Part shown: positions 7,279 through 16,448 of the stretch, piece after piece
Numbering within the stretch: position 1 is the stretch's first letter
How the letters are laid out: each line of letters opens with the position of its first letter
Source of the DNA: Streptomyces sp. 846.5
GTDB lineage: Bacteria > Actinomycetota > Actinomycetes > Streptomycetales > Streptomycetaceae
Direction of reading: 5' to 3'
NCBI RefSeq assembly: GCF_004365705.1
Contig: NZ_SOBN01000001.1
Coordinates: 930,001-994,000, forward strand
Length of the DNA: 64,000 bases
Made by a program: the position numbers and the translations under genes
The notes under the pieces: generated by a model
Databases searched by the model: none
The model's input: only the letters and a program-made list of their open reading frames with translations
Told to the model about the DNA's origin: nothing

Positions 7279-10156
7279 GGCATCCCGGGACTGCCGGCCC
7301 CCACTCGAACCGGGCCGCTCCGGCGGCCCGGCCCCGGCAGCAGCAGCCCGCGTCCCGCCGGCCATAGCGGCGACGCTCAGCGAACTCCAGGTACTGCGCC
7401 GACTGGCCAGCGGCCCCCGTGGGCTCCAGGAGGACCAGGCCGAGAGCCGACTGGCGGCCTGGGGGGAGAACACGCTCGCACCGGCACGCTCCCCGCGCCG
7501 GCTGCAGTGGCTCGCACGGGCGTTGCGCGATCCGTTCACCCTGCTGCTGTGCTTCCTGGCGGTCATCTCCGCCGCCAACGGCGCCCGGTACAGCACCACG
7601 GTCATCACCGTGCTGGTGGCTGTCAGCTGCGTCCTTCGGGTGGTCGCCGAGCGGGGCGCGGACCACGACACCGCCGCACTGCGCGAGATCAACTGGGTTG
7701 GCGGAACTGCGACCGTGCTGCGCCGCAGCGACTCCTCGGCAGCCCCGCTCGCCCGCGAGGTGCCGCTGGAGGAACTGGTGCCCGGCGATCTGGTGCGGCT
7801 GTCGGCCGGCGACCCGATCCCCGCCGACCTGCGCCTGCTGAGGACCGCCGGTCTCGCTGTCGACCAGGCCGCCCTGACCGGCGAGTCCGGACCGGTGCCC
7901 AAGAGCGCGCACCCCGACCCGCGCGCCGTCGCCGACCTTCCGCGAGCCCTGCTGGACCAACCCCATCTGTGCTTCCTCGGCAGCCGGGTGACCACCGGCA
8001 CCGGCACCGCCGTGGTGCTGGCCACCGGCAGCGACACCCATCTGGCCGCGGCCCACCGCCGACCGGCGACCGCGCGGCCCCCCTCCGGCTTCGAGCTCAG
8101 CGTGCGTGCGGTGGCCGGACTGCTGATCCGGTTCATGCTCGTCTCGCTCGCCCTGGTGCTCGCGGCCGGCACCCTGCTGGGCGGACGCGGCTGGGAGATC
8201 GTGCCGTTCGCCATCGCCGTCGCGGTGGGGCTCACCCCGGAGATGCTGCCGGTCGTGGTGAACACCGTCCTGGCCCGCGGGGTGGTCGCGCTGCGCCGAC
8301 GGCGGATCGTGGTCAAGCGGCCGTCGGCCCTGCACGACCTGGGCGCCATGGACGTGCTGTGCGTCGACAAGACCGGCACCCTGACCCGGGACCGGCTCAC
8401 CGTCGACCGGGCGCTGGACCCGCAGGGCGAGGAAGATCCGCGGGTGCTGCGCTGGGCGGCGGCCAACAGCCTGGTCTGCCTTGAGCTCGGCGATCCGCCG
8501 GTCCTGGACGGCCTGGACGAGGCCCTGTTGGAGGGCGCAGAGCGGCTCGACCCCTCCTGGGCCGACGCGGTGGTCGGGGTCCAGGCCATCCCCTTCGACC
8601 CGGTCCGCCGCCTGGCCACCGCGGTGCTGCGCGGCGAACGGCGCACCGGCACCCACACGCTCCTGGTCAAGGGCGGCGTGGAAGACGTGCTGGACCGCTG
8701 CACGGCACTGGCCGCCCCGGACGGTCACCCCCGCACTCTCGACGCCGATCAGCGCGAGCGCTTTCTGAACCTCGCCGCCGGGCAGGCCGCCCGAGGCCTG
8801 CGGCTGCTGGCCGTCGCCGTCGCCCACCGACCGGCCGGCGCCCGCCCCTGCACTCCGGCGGACGAACACGGCCTGACCCTGGTCGGCCTGGTGGCGCTGC
8901 GCGACGAACCCGAACCCTCCGCCGCGGCAGCCGTCGCCGATCTGCGTGCCAGCGGCGTGCAGGTGAAGGTCATCACCGGGGACCATCCGCAGACCGCCGT
9001 CCGGGCCTGCACCGACATCGGCATCGACCCCGGAGACCCGGTCCTGGCCTGCGAGCTGGACCTCATGGACGATGTCACACTGGCCCAACTGGCCGCGACC
9101 ACCTCTCTGTTCGCCCGCGCCACCCCCGCCCACAAGGCCCGCATCGTGCGCGCACTGCGCTCGGCCGGGCACACCGTCGGCTTCCTGGGCGACGGCGCCA
9201 ACGACGTCCCCGCCCTGCGCGCGGCCGACCTCGGCATCTGCCCCCAGGGCGCCGTCGACACCGCCCGCGAGCACGCCGACGTCCTGCTGACCGGCTCCGA
9301 TCTGGCCGCTGTCAGCCGCAGCCTGCCCGCCGCCCGCCGCTCCCTGGCCAACATCGGCGCCTACCTGCGCACCACGCTGTCCGCCAACCTCGGCAACGTG
9401 ATCACCATGCTCGCCGCCGGAGTGTTCCTGCCGTTCCTGCCGATGCTCCCCGCCCAGGTCCTGGTCCAGAACCTGTGTTTCGACGCCGCCCAGCTCACCC
9501 TCGCCTTCGACCGGCCTCGCACCACCGGCACGCACCTCCCCCGGCTTCCGGACCGGCGCACGCTGGCGGGCTATGTGCTGTTCTTCGGCGTCCTCAACGC
9601 CCTCGCCGACCTGGTGACCTTGGCTGCGATAAGCCACCTCACCCGCGGTCTGGGCCCGGCACACACCCAGATCGCCTTCCACACCGGCTGGTTCACCGAG
9701 AACCTGATCACCCAGGCCCTGACCATCCACATCCTGCGCGCCTCATCCGTACGCCCCCGCACGCCGGCGCCCTGGCCGGTACGCGCCGGCAACGCGGCCC
9801 TCGCCGCCACCGGCCTGCTCTTGCCGCTCACCCCCCTGGGCGCGGCCCTGGGCCTGGGCGCCCTGCCGGCCGACTACTACCCGCTGCTCGCGGCGATCCT
9901 CGGCGGCTACACCGTCGTCCTGCTCGCCGCCCGCGAGTTGTGGCACCGCACCGTCAACCGCAACCGCAACCGCAACCGCAACCGCAACCGCAGGAGCGGG
10001 TTCCCCGCCAAGGTTTCAGCCCTGCGCAATAATGCATTCCCTGGCCGAGGGCAGGGAGCGCCGAGCACGGGCACGGGAGCTGACCGCCGAGAGCACACGG
10101 ATTTCACAGAGACAACAAGGGTTACCCCGCTTACGAACGGAACGCCCCCTTCCTAG
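7262..10156 (+). CDS. MgtA-like (P3B) P-type ATPase
   Basis: A 964-residue P-type cation ATPase. Actuator TGES at T206-S209, phosphorylation site DKTGTLT with D369, and hinge GDGANDVPALRAADLGICPQ are all present. TM4 reads VGLTPEMLPVVVNTVLARGVVALRRRRIVVKRPSALHDLGAMD, the signature of MgtA/MgtB Mg2+ importers; no CPx heavy-metal motif is seen. The GTG start lies inside the ArsR gene. The C-terminus is odd: after the last helix an in-frame hexanucleotide repeat encodes Asn-Arg six times, and a polar tail of about 60 residues runs into the next gene's leader. An ArsR metal sensor beside an MgtA-type pump is unusual, so substrate may be Mg2+ or another divalent ion. Confidence 0.85.
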   Translation: MPGLSEASRDCRPPLEPGRSGGPAPAAAARVPPAIAATLSELQVLRRLASGPRGLQEDQAESRLAAWGENTLAPARSPRRLQWLARALRDPFTLLLCFLAVISAANGARYSTTVITVLVAVSCVLRVVAERGADHDTAALREINWVGGTATVLRRSDSSAAPLAREVPLEELVPGDLVRLSAGDPIPADLRLLRTAGLAVDQAALTGESGPVPKSAHPDPRAVADLPRALLDQPHLCFLGSRVTTGTGTAVVLATGSDTHLAAAHRRPATARPPSGFELSVRAVAGLLIRFMLVSLALVLAAGTLLGGRGWEIVPFAIAVAVGLTPEMLPVVVNTVLARGVVALRRRRIVVKRPSALHDLGAMDVLCVDKTGTLTRDRLTVDRALDPQGEEDPRVLRWAAANSLVCLELGDPPVLDGLDEALLEGAERLDPSWADAVVGVQAIPFDPVRRLATAVLRGERRTGTHTLLVKGGVEDVLDRCTALAAPDGHPRTLDADQRERFLNLAAGQAARGLRLLAVAVAHRPAGARPCTPADEHGLTLVGLVALRDEPEPSAAAAVADLRASGVQVKVITGDHPQTAVRACTDIGIDPGDPVLACELDLMDDVTLAQLAATTSLFARATPAHKARIVRALRSAGHTVGFLGDGANDVPALRAADLGICPQGAVDTAREHADVLLTGSDLAAVSRSLPAARRSLANIGAYLRTTLSANLGNVITMLAAGVFLPFLPMLPAQVLVQNLCFDAAQLTLAFDRPRTTGTHLPRLPDRRTLAGYVLFFGVLNALADLVTLAAISHLTRGLGPAHTQIAFHTGWFTENLITQALTIHILRASSVRPRTPAPWPVRAGNAALAATGLLLPLTPLGAALGLGALPADYYPLLAAILGGYTVVLLAARELWHRTVNRNRNRNRNRNRRSGFPAKVSALRNNAFPGRGQGAPSTGTGADRREHTDFTETTRVTPLTNGTPPS
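9955..9990 (+). repeat. Hexanucleotide repeat (CAACCG)x6 inside ATPase 3' end
   Basis: Six perfect tandem copies of CAACCG encode alternating Asn-Arg after the last predicted TM helix of the ATPase. Gain or loss of units keeps the frame and changes only tail length and charge. Confidence 0.85.
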
Positions 10157-10242
10157 CGTGGACACGTCAAGTACGGCAGATTTCGGACCATCCGCCCAGG
10201 ATGCGCCCGGACGATGCCCAACTCCGCGCTGCAGGAGGAACG

Positions 10243-11910
10243 TTGAAAACCCCTCTGAAATCCCTGGTCGGCCTGCTGGCCGCACCACTGCCGATCATCG
10301 CGATCGTCGGCGCGTCCCCCGCCACCGCCCAGTCCACGCCTGCCGTCGGCCAGCAGGTCGCGGTCCACGGCGACGTCGTCCCCGCGGCCGGCCGCTCCAC
10401 CCGGCTCGGCGCTGTCGCCTCCGACAAGCGGATATCGGTCGCCGTCAGCCTCGCGCCGCGCGACCGGGCGGGGCTGAACGCCTTCCTCGCCCAGGTGCAC
10501 GACCCCAAGTCCCCGCAGTACAAGCACTACCTGACGGTCAAGCAGTTCGCCGCCCGCTTCGGCGCATCTGCCGCGAGCATCGCCGCCACCACCGCCTACC
10601 TCAGCTCCCAGGGGCTCTCCGTCGGCAAGGTCTACGGCGGCCATCTCGTCATCGACGCGACCGGCAGCGCGGCCCAGGTCGAGAAGGCCTTCCACGTGGC
10701 TCTGTCCACCTTCCGCGACAGCCGCACCAAGCGCGACTTCTACGCCAACACCACCGACCCGACACTGCCCCGCGGCCTGGCCGCGAACATCGTCGACGTC
10801 TCGGGCCTCAACAACTACGCCCAGCTCAAGCACTTCGACAAGCGCAACACCGCAGCGGCGCACCAGAAGAGCCACGCCAAGTCGCACGCCGTCTCCGGCC
10901 TGACGCCCACTCAGGCGCTGGCCGCGTACGACCTCACTTCCGAGAACAGCAACGGCTACACCGGCTCGGGCCAGACGATCGGCCTGGTCGAGTTCTCCAG
11001 CTTCAGCCAGTCCAACATCGACACCTACGACAGCAACTTCTCCCTCAGCCCCTCCACCCCCTCCGTCGTCAGCATCGACGGCGGCACCACGGACACCTCC
11101 GGCGAGGGCGAGGTGGAGCTCGACATCGAGGTCATCCAGGCGCTCGCCCCCGGCGCCAACATCAAGGTCTACGAGGCCCCCAACAGCACCGCCGGCGACA
11201 CCGACCTGTACGCGGCCCTGGTCAGCGCCGACGTGCCGATCGTCTCGATCAGCTGGGGCCAGTCCGAGTCCAGCACCACCAGCTCCAGCCGCTCCTCGGA
11301 CGAGAACGCCTTCAGCGAGGCGTCCGCCCAGGGCCAGTCGGTCTTCGCCGCCTCCGGCGACAACGGCTCCGACGACGCGGGCGACGGCACCACCTCCGTC
11401 GACTTCCCCGCCAGCGACCAGTACGTCACCGGCGTCGGCGGCACCACGCTGAGCACCGACTCCTCCGGCAACTACAGCGGCGAGACCGCCTGGTCCGGCA
11501 GCGGCGGCGGCACCTCGGCGCTCTACGCCCAGCCCAGCTACCAGTCCGGCGTCACCAGCGACACCAACCGCGACGTCCCGGACGTGTCCGCGGTGGCCGA
11601 CCCCAGCACCGGCTGGGCGATCTACACCTCCGGCGCCTGGGCCGAGTACGGCGGCACCAGCGCCGCGGCCCCCAACTGGGCGGCGTTCACCGCGATCTAC
11701 GACCAGTACGCCGCAGCCAAGGGCGGCTCCGCGCTCGGCTACGCCAACTCCTCCATCTACGCCCTCGCCTCCGGCTCCAACTACAGCACGGCCTTCCACG
11801 ACGTCACCAGCGGCAGCAACGGCTCCTTCAGCGCCGGCACCGGCTACGACCAGGTAACCGGCTGGGGCTCCTACGACGGCGCCAACTTCATCACGGCCAG
11901 CCTGGGCTGA
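10243..11910 (+). CDS. Secreted sedolisin (S53 serine-carboxyl peptidase)
   Basis: 555 residues. Start is set at TTG 10243 because AGGAGG lies just upstream (10233-10238) and the product opens with a normal signal peptide (MKTPLKSLVGLLAAPLPI...ASPATAQ). ATG 10201 is in frame but gives a non-signal extension. The N-terminal pro-domain (about 40-190) includes DPKSPQYKHYLTVKQFAARF and LSSQGLSVGKV. The catalytic domain has GEVELDIEV (Glu/Asp pair), ISWGQSE, the nucleophile GGTSAAAPNW, and GYDQVTGWGS for the C-terminal calcium site. Sedolisins are acid-active endopeptidases that mature by pro-peptide removal. It is monocistronic as far as can be seen. Confidence 0.92.
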   Translation: MKTPLKSLVGLLAAPLPIIAIVGASPATAQSTPAVGQQVAVHGDVVPAAGRSTRLGAVASDKRISVAVSLAPRDRAGLNAFLAQVHDPKSPQYKHYLTVKQFAARFGASAASIAATTAYLSSQGLSVGKVYGGHLVIDATGSAAQVEKAFHVALSTFRDSRTKRDFYANTTDPTLPRGLAANIVDVSGLNNYAQLKHFDKRNTAAAHQKSHAKSHAVSGLTPTQALAAYDLTSENSNGYTGSGQTIGLVEFSSFSQSNIDTYDSNFSLSPSTPSVVSIDGGTTDTSGEGEVELDIEVIQALAPGANIKVYEAPNSTAGDTDLYAALVSADVPIVSISWGQSESSTTSSSRSSDENAFSEASAQGQSVFAASGDNGSDDAGDGTTSVDFPASDQYVTGVGGTTLSTDSSGNYSGETAWSGSGGGTSALYAQPSYQSGVTSDTNRDVPDVSAVADPSTGWAIYTSGAWAEYGGTSAAAPNWAAFTAIYDQYAAAKGGSALGYANSSIYALASGSNYSTAFHDVTSGSNGSFSAGTGYDQVTGWGSYDGANFITASLG

Positions 11911-12193
11911 CCCGACTCCGGGGTGAACCCACCGAAGTCCCCCACCGCGCCGCTCAACCCGATGCCCGCATCTTCGCCGGCCACATCCGGGGGCCTGGTC
12001 CGTGAGTGGTCCATAAACCCTGGACCGCAGAGAAAACGGTGCGACCAAAGTACAAGTTCAGCCAGGGGCGTCGACCCGAACTAGCCCCAGTGTTCAAGAG
12101 GAAAAATGGCACCCCATCTGCACTTTCGCTGATGGGGGGCCGTTCCGTTCCCTGGTAGCGGGTACAGAGTTCGAACCGATTCAGGCAGAGCCA
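11911..12193. other. Intergenic region before the IS remnant, no gene seen
   Basis: About 280 bp, lower in GC than its surroundings (notably 12040-12180), with no convincing frame, hairpin terminator or IS end. It may contain unrecognised eroded IS sequence. Confidence 0.4.
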
Positions 12194-12690
12194 GCAGATG
12201 TACAGGCGGCCCGACAGCCCCATGAAGCCGGCGTACCGTTCCGGGCCGTGATCGCCGACTGCGGCTACGGCGACGAGTTCCGCCCCAGCCTGCGCGAAGC
12301 CGGTCTGCCGTTCGTCATGACCCTCAAACCCCAGCGGGTTACCTGGGCACGGGTCGATGAACCGCACACGCCCATTGACGCCGCCGACGCCCTGACCTGG
12401 ACCAGCATCGAACAACCCGGACAGTGGACAGCAGTCGCGCGCACCTTCCACGACCGACACACGGAGACCTGGTGGGCCGCTGAAACCGACCAGCCCACAC
12501 CCGCCCGCCGACCTCGCCGAAGTCGTCCGCCCGTACGGACTGCGCCCCTGGGTCGACCAGAACTACAAACAAGTCAAGGACGAACTCGGCTGGGCCGACT
12601 TCCATGTCCGCTCCGACCGGGCGATCCGCCGCCACCAGACCCTGGTCAACTGCGCATTCTCGTGCTGCTGGGACACCTGGTTCGGCTCGC
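12194..12690 (+). pseudogene. Degenerate IS701-family transposase remnant
   Basis: Two pieces of a DDE transposase in different frames. The first, from about 12200, reads HEAGVPFRAVIADCGYGDEF, LPFVMTLKPQ and FHDRHTETWWAAET, matching the second catalytic region of IS701-like transposases. The second, from about 12500, reads PADLAEVVRPYGL, DQNYKQVKDELGWADF and VRSDRAIRRHQTLVNCAFS, their C-terminal region with the catalytic glutamate. The stretch normally between them is missing and the frame changes near 12490. The whole N-terminal half is absent, and no terminal inverted repeats were found. It is a dead element next to other broken genes. Confidence 0.75.
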
Positions 12691-12708
12691 CGCCCGAGAG
12701 CCCGACGA

Positions 12709-13550
12709 GTGCACGGCCTGCGGCTGGCCGACGACGTGGTCTACGGCAAGGACCTGATCGCCCCGGCCCTGCGGGAACTGCGGGCAGCGGTCACGCTCCA
12801 CCGCGAGGGCACCCACACCGAGCAGGTGGGCCGTGAACTGCTACGGGCCATTGGCGAGTTGGCGCAGATCGCCGGTTGCGTCGCCTCCGATGCGGGCGAG
12901 CACACCGAGGCGGAGCGGATCTACCAGCTCGGGATCAGCGCCGCCCGCGCTGCCGCGGACGGCGTGCTGTCGGGAAATGAGGCGGGCTCGCTGGCCTACC
13001 AGTGGAGCACCACCGGACGCCCCCACGACGCGGTCAATCTCGCCACCGCTGCCGTGACGGAGGCCGGTCCGGATGCTCCGGCGAAGGCCCGCGCGCTGTA
13101 CCTGGACCGAGTGGCCTGGGCGCAAACCCGCGCCGGGCACGACCGCCCGGCGATGACCGCCCTCGGGGAAGCCAGCGAGGCCCTGGCCCAGGACTCGGCC
13201 GGTGCCGAGTCACCGTCGTACCTGGACTGGATGGACGCCGGGGAACTGAGGTCATGGAGGCCCGCGTCTACACCGAGCTGCACCGGCCGCTGCGCGCCGT
13301 GCCGCTGCTGAAGGATGTCCTGGGGCGTTACGACGCCAGTCACGCGGGAGAGTTGGCGCTGTACCTGTCCTGGCTGGCCGTGGCCCACGCCGACGCGAGC
13401 GAACCCGAGGCCGCAGCCGCGACAGCTGCCCGCATGCTCGCCCTGGGCCAGATCGGCAGCGAACGCACCACCGAGCGCACGCGCATCGTGCTTGAACGGC
13501 TGCGGACGTTTCGCGATGTCCCCGATGTAGCCGAACTGTTGGCGTCCTGA
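12709..13550 (+). pseudogene. Headless, frameshifted XRE-type regulator (C-terminal TPR part)
   Basis: The sequence matches the ligand/TPR-like C-terminal half of Streptomyces helix-turn-helix regulators: RLADDVVYGKDLIAPALREL, EGTHTEQVGRELLRAIGELA, AERIYQLGISAARAAADG, LAYQWSTTGRPHDAVNLA. Near 13255 the frame shifts, and the rest of the domain (EARVYTELHRPLRAVPLL to FRDVPDVAELLAS) continues in another frame to a stop at 13550. The N-terminal DNA-binding domain is missing, replaced by the transposase remnant that ends about 20 bp upstream. Deletion linked to the IS is the simplest explanation. Confidence 0.75.
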
Positions 13551-13638
13551 CCAACCCGACCTCGCGAAGGCCCGTCACTCGGCACGGCTGCAATCGTCGG
13601 GACTGCGACGGCGGCCGCCGCTCTCGGCGAGCGCGAAG

Positions 13639-14667
13639 GTGAACGCGAAGGGTCTGCCCGCCCCGAGCCTGCGACCAGCCATCGGCCAGTCGCGGGCAAG
13701 GACTCCCTGCGCAACGCGGAGGGAGTTCCTAGTACACAACTTTCTCCCGCCGGGCACCACGCCAACACCGCCCACGACCCGGCTGCCCGCTGACGGCCGA
13801 CACCTGCACGGCCCCATCGCCGCCTGGGTCAAACTCCCCACGAGCTACAACACCGCCGGCTACGACACCGCCGTGTGCCAGCTCGACGACACCGGCCAGC
13901 GCTGCGGCGCCTACCTGCAGTACTCCGGCTCACAGCAGACCTGGGCCTTCGTCGCCCCCAGCTCCGACGCCCGCTACCCGGGCAGCTACGCTTTCGCCCA
14001 CGCCACCGGGACCCCGACAGCGGGCGCCTGGACCCGCCTGGCCGCCACCTACAACTCCGCCACCCACGCCATGGCCCTCTACGTCAACGGGGCCCTCGCC
14101 GGATCCGGTACCAACGACAGCCCCTGGAGCGCCAGCGGACCCCTGCTGATCGGCGGCGCCGACGGCGCAGGCGTCGGCCTCACCACCCTGAGCACCGGCA
14201 GCTTCACCGGCAGCATCTCCGCCGTCACCACCTACCCCTACGCTCTGACCAGCGGACAGGTCGTCGCCCAGTACCACGCCGACCTCGGCGCCAAGGTCTT
14301 CGCCCCCGACGACACCACCCACCCCGACGACGACCCCACCACCGCCTGGTCGGTCCCCAGCACCACCGCAGGCGCCACCAACACCATGACCTTCACCAAC
14401 GGCGTCCTCACCGTCACCAACGGCGCCACCAACAAGACCTTCACCGCCGGCAGTACCCCCAGCACCGGAACCCCTCAACTGGTCTTCCAAGTCGACGGTA
14501 ACCTCGTCATCTACCCCGACCCCGCCACCGCCTCCATCGCGAACGGCAACGAGCTCTGGTCCAGCGTCACCGGGGGCCACTACGACGCAACCCTCGCCCT
14601 GCAACCGGACGGCAAACTCGTCATCTACAACACCCTGGGCACCGCTGTCTGGACCTCCGGCACCTAG
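13639..14667 (+). pseudogene. 5'-truncated secreted LamG plus bulb-lectin protein
   Basis: From about 13800 the frame encodes most of a LamG/concanavalin-like domain (AAWVKLPTSYNTAGYDTAV, AYLQYSGSQQTWAF, GAWTRLAATYNSATHAMALY, VNGALAGSG, GPLLIGGADG). A bulb-type (D-mannose-binding) lectin-like segment follows (LVFQVDGNLVIY, ALQPDGKLVIYNTLGTAVWTSGT). There is no signal peptide, and the first LamG strands are missing. The in-frame ATG at 13639 precedes about 50 residues that look non-coding. It is probably the 3' end of a larger secreted carbohydrate-binding protein, truncated in the same decay event as the neighbouring remnants. Expression is doubtful. Confidence 0.6.
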
Positions 14668-14687
14668 GAAGCTCCCGCAACGACCGC

Positions 14688-14712
14688 GCCCCGCACCCAC
14701 CAGGTGCGGGGC
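14688..14712 (+). terminator. Hairpin terminator
   Basis: Perfect 10-bp GC-rich arms GCCCCGCACC / GGTGCGGGGC with a 5-nt loop, 21 bp after the lectin frame's stop and before the LysM/transpeptidase gene. Confidence 0.75.
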
Positions 14713-14791
14713 CGTCCCCCATCCCCGTGCGTGGTGCGGCCAGGCCCCGGCCCGGCCGCACCACCGCACACCCCGCCAAGGAATCCCAACC

Positions 14792-15712
14792 ATGAGCAGT
14801 ACGACGGGCCGTCATGCCCGCCCCCGAACCCCGTTGATGCGCCGATCAGCGGCCGTCTCGACCACGGCCGCGACCCTGGGCGCGTTCGCGGCCGCGACCC
14901 TGCTGTCCGCCGGCTCCGCCCAGGCCGCCACCCGCGGCACGGCCCACACCGTCAAGGCGGGTGACACCCTGTCAGAGATCGCCGCCCTCGAGCACCCTCT
15001 CGGCGGGTGGCCCGCCCTCCCCCGGCTCAACCACCTCACCGCGTCCTACCTCACCCACCCGGGCCAGAGCCTGCTCCTGTCCCCTGGCGCCGTCGCCGGC
15101 AACGGCGGCATGTCCTTCCCCGTCCCCGTCACCCTCGGCAACGCCCTCCAGGTGATCACCGTCAAAGCCACCGGCAGCTACGCCACCGTCACCGCCTGGC
15201 AGCACCAGGGCCACAGCTGGATCGCAAGATACGTCACCATCCAGGCCCGCGTCGGCGCCAACGGCATCACCGACGGCGCCACCCGCCACCAGGGCACAAA
15301 CACCACCCCCATCGGCACCTACACCATCACCCAGGGCTTCGGCGTGGGCGCCAACCCCGGCACCAAGATGCCCTACCACCAGGTCACCAGCGCCGACTGG
15401 TGGGTCGAGGACCCACAGTCCCCCTACTACAACCAGATGCGCACCGCCGCCCAGGGCGGCTTCCCCCTGACCGAAACCGGCGACCTCGGCAGCGAACACC
15501 TGATCAACTACCCCACCCAGTACCACAACGCCCTGGTCATCAACTACAACATGAACCCCGCCGTCCCCGGCCGCGGCGCCGGCATCTTCCTCCACGACCT
15601 CGGCCCCCAGGCCGGCCCAACCGCAGGCTGCGTCGCCCTCCCCGCCACCGTCATCACCCAGATCATGCAATGGATCGACCCCGCCCAACACCCCGTCATC
15701 GCCATCGGCTGA
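14792..15712 (+). CDS. Secreted LysM / L,D-transpeptidase-like protein
   Basis: 306 residues. A signal peptide (AVSTTAATLGAFAAATLLSAGSAQAA) is followed by a LysM-type peptidoglycan-binding segment (HTVKAGDTLSEIAALEH...WPALPRLNHL) at about 50-95. The C-terminal half has the YkuD signature: IFLHDLG with the catalytic-site histidine, and PTAGCVALP with the catalytic cysteine. L,D-transpeptidases make 3-3 cross-links or attach proteins to peptidoglycan; the LysM would hold the enzyme in the wall. The His-to-Cys spacing is close to normal, and substrate residues around the Cys (GCVAL) differ from the usual GCIRM. It stands alone, with a hairpin upstream. Confidence 0.8.
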   Translation: MSSTTGRHARPRTPLMRRSAAVSTTAATLGAFAAATLLSAGSAQAATRGTAHTVKAGDTLSEIAALEHPLGGWPALPRLNHLTASYLTHPGQSLLLSPGAVAGNGGMSFPVPVTLGNALQVITVKATGSYATVTAWQHQGHSWIARYVTIQARVGANGITDGATRHQGTNTTPIGTYTITQGFGVGANPGTKMPYHQVTSADWWVEDPQSPYYNQMRTAAQGGFPLTETGDLGSEHLINYPTQYHNALVINYNMNPAVPGRGAGIFLHDLGPQAGPTAGCVALPATVITQIMQWIDPAQHPVIAIG

Positions 15713-15842
15713 CCGTGCTCAGGACCGACCCCACGAGCCGGGTCGGAGGGTCTACCTGCGCACGGCCCGGTCACAGCCAGCACTGTCAGCCTCCTGGGCC
15801 ACATTGCTGCGGCGCTGCGCAATGCCGCTGGCATTCCGGACG

Positions 15843-16247
15843 TCAGCCGAGGCCAGCCATGCCGCCCTCGCGCACCTTGTACTTCGGACCGACCCAGGTG
15901 CGGAGTTGCTGCGCAAGGGCGGCTCGCTCGTTCTCGGGCACGGCGGATCCGGGGACGAGCGCGACTCCGTGCGCGACGTCCTGGGTGCTCCACACCCCCG
16001 GGCGCTCGACGACGTAATGCACATCCGCCCAGCGGAGTTCGCGCATCCCGCGAGCATCGGTCAGCCGTAGGCCCGACTCGGAGAGATCCACCGTCGTCGG
16101 TCCGGTGTGCCGGTCCACGATCCTGGCCGCCGCGCCTGCAAGCATCTTTCGCTTCAGTCGGCCGATGAGCCCGGAAGACTTCCCCGGGTCAGCCAGCAAC
16201 GCTTCGACCTCCTCGCGCGACAGATCGAACGTGTACACGTATCCCAT
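15843..16247 (-). CDS. YcxB-like family protein
   Basis: 134 residues. The ATG at 16245-16247 follows GGGAGG about 9 bp upstream. The product has a charged first half (MGYVYTFDLSREEVEALLAD), a basic stretch, and the segment TVDLSESGLRLTDARGMRELRWADVHYVVERPGVW. That resembles the YcxB-like PH-type core (beta strands ending in 'W.DV..V.E'). Unlike many YcxB proteins there is no obvious transmembrane hairpin. Function unknown. It is transcribed away from the ECF sigma gene, with about 200 bp between them. Confidence 0.6.
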   Translation of the reverse strand: MGYVYTFDLSREEVEALLADPGKSSGLIGRLKRKMLAGAAARIVDRHTGPTTVDLSESGLRLTDARGMRELRWADVHYVVERPGVWSTQDVAHGVALVPGSAVPENERAALAQQLRTWVGPKYKVREGGMAGLG

Positions 16248-16448
16248 GGCGCACGGCCTCCCTTTGACGCGAACGCCTGTGCGTCCGCAAGTCGAGGGGA
16301 GGCTACCAGCGGGTCCGCAACGGACAGGGCGGTGTGCTCGGGGTACCCCAGCTGTTCCAGGAGAGCTTGTACGTCCGTGAAGAAGGATTCGCTCTGTGGC
16401 GAAGTACGGGTGTGCCCACTTTTCCGTACCAACTGCCCAGGGATCCCT

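Noticed and set aside
6658..9730. Long minus-strand frames (over 600 and 800 residues) opposite the P-type ATPase
   Set aside because: The plus strand encodes an ATPase with all conserved motifs; the antisense products are low-complexity Gly/Gln/Arg sequence.
13600..14800. Possible CRISPR or tandem array in the Thr/Gly-rich lectin fragment
   Set aside because: Repetition is at codon level (Thr, Gly, Ala runs) without regular spacers.
16248..16448. Frame upstream of the YcxB-like gene (contains QALLEQLGYPEHTALSVADP)
   Set aside because: Looks weakly protein-like but has no start or family match; treated as intergenic.
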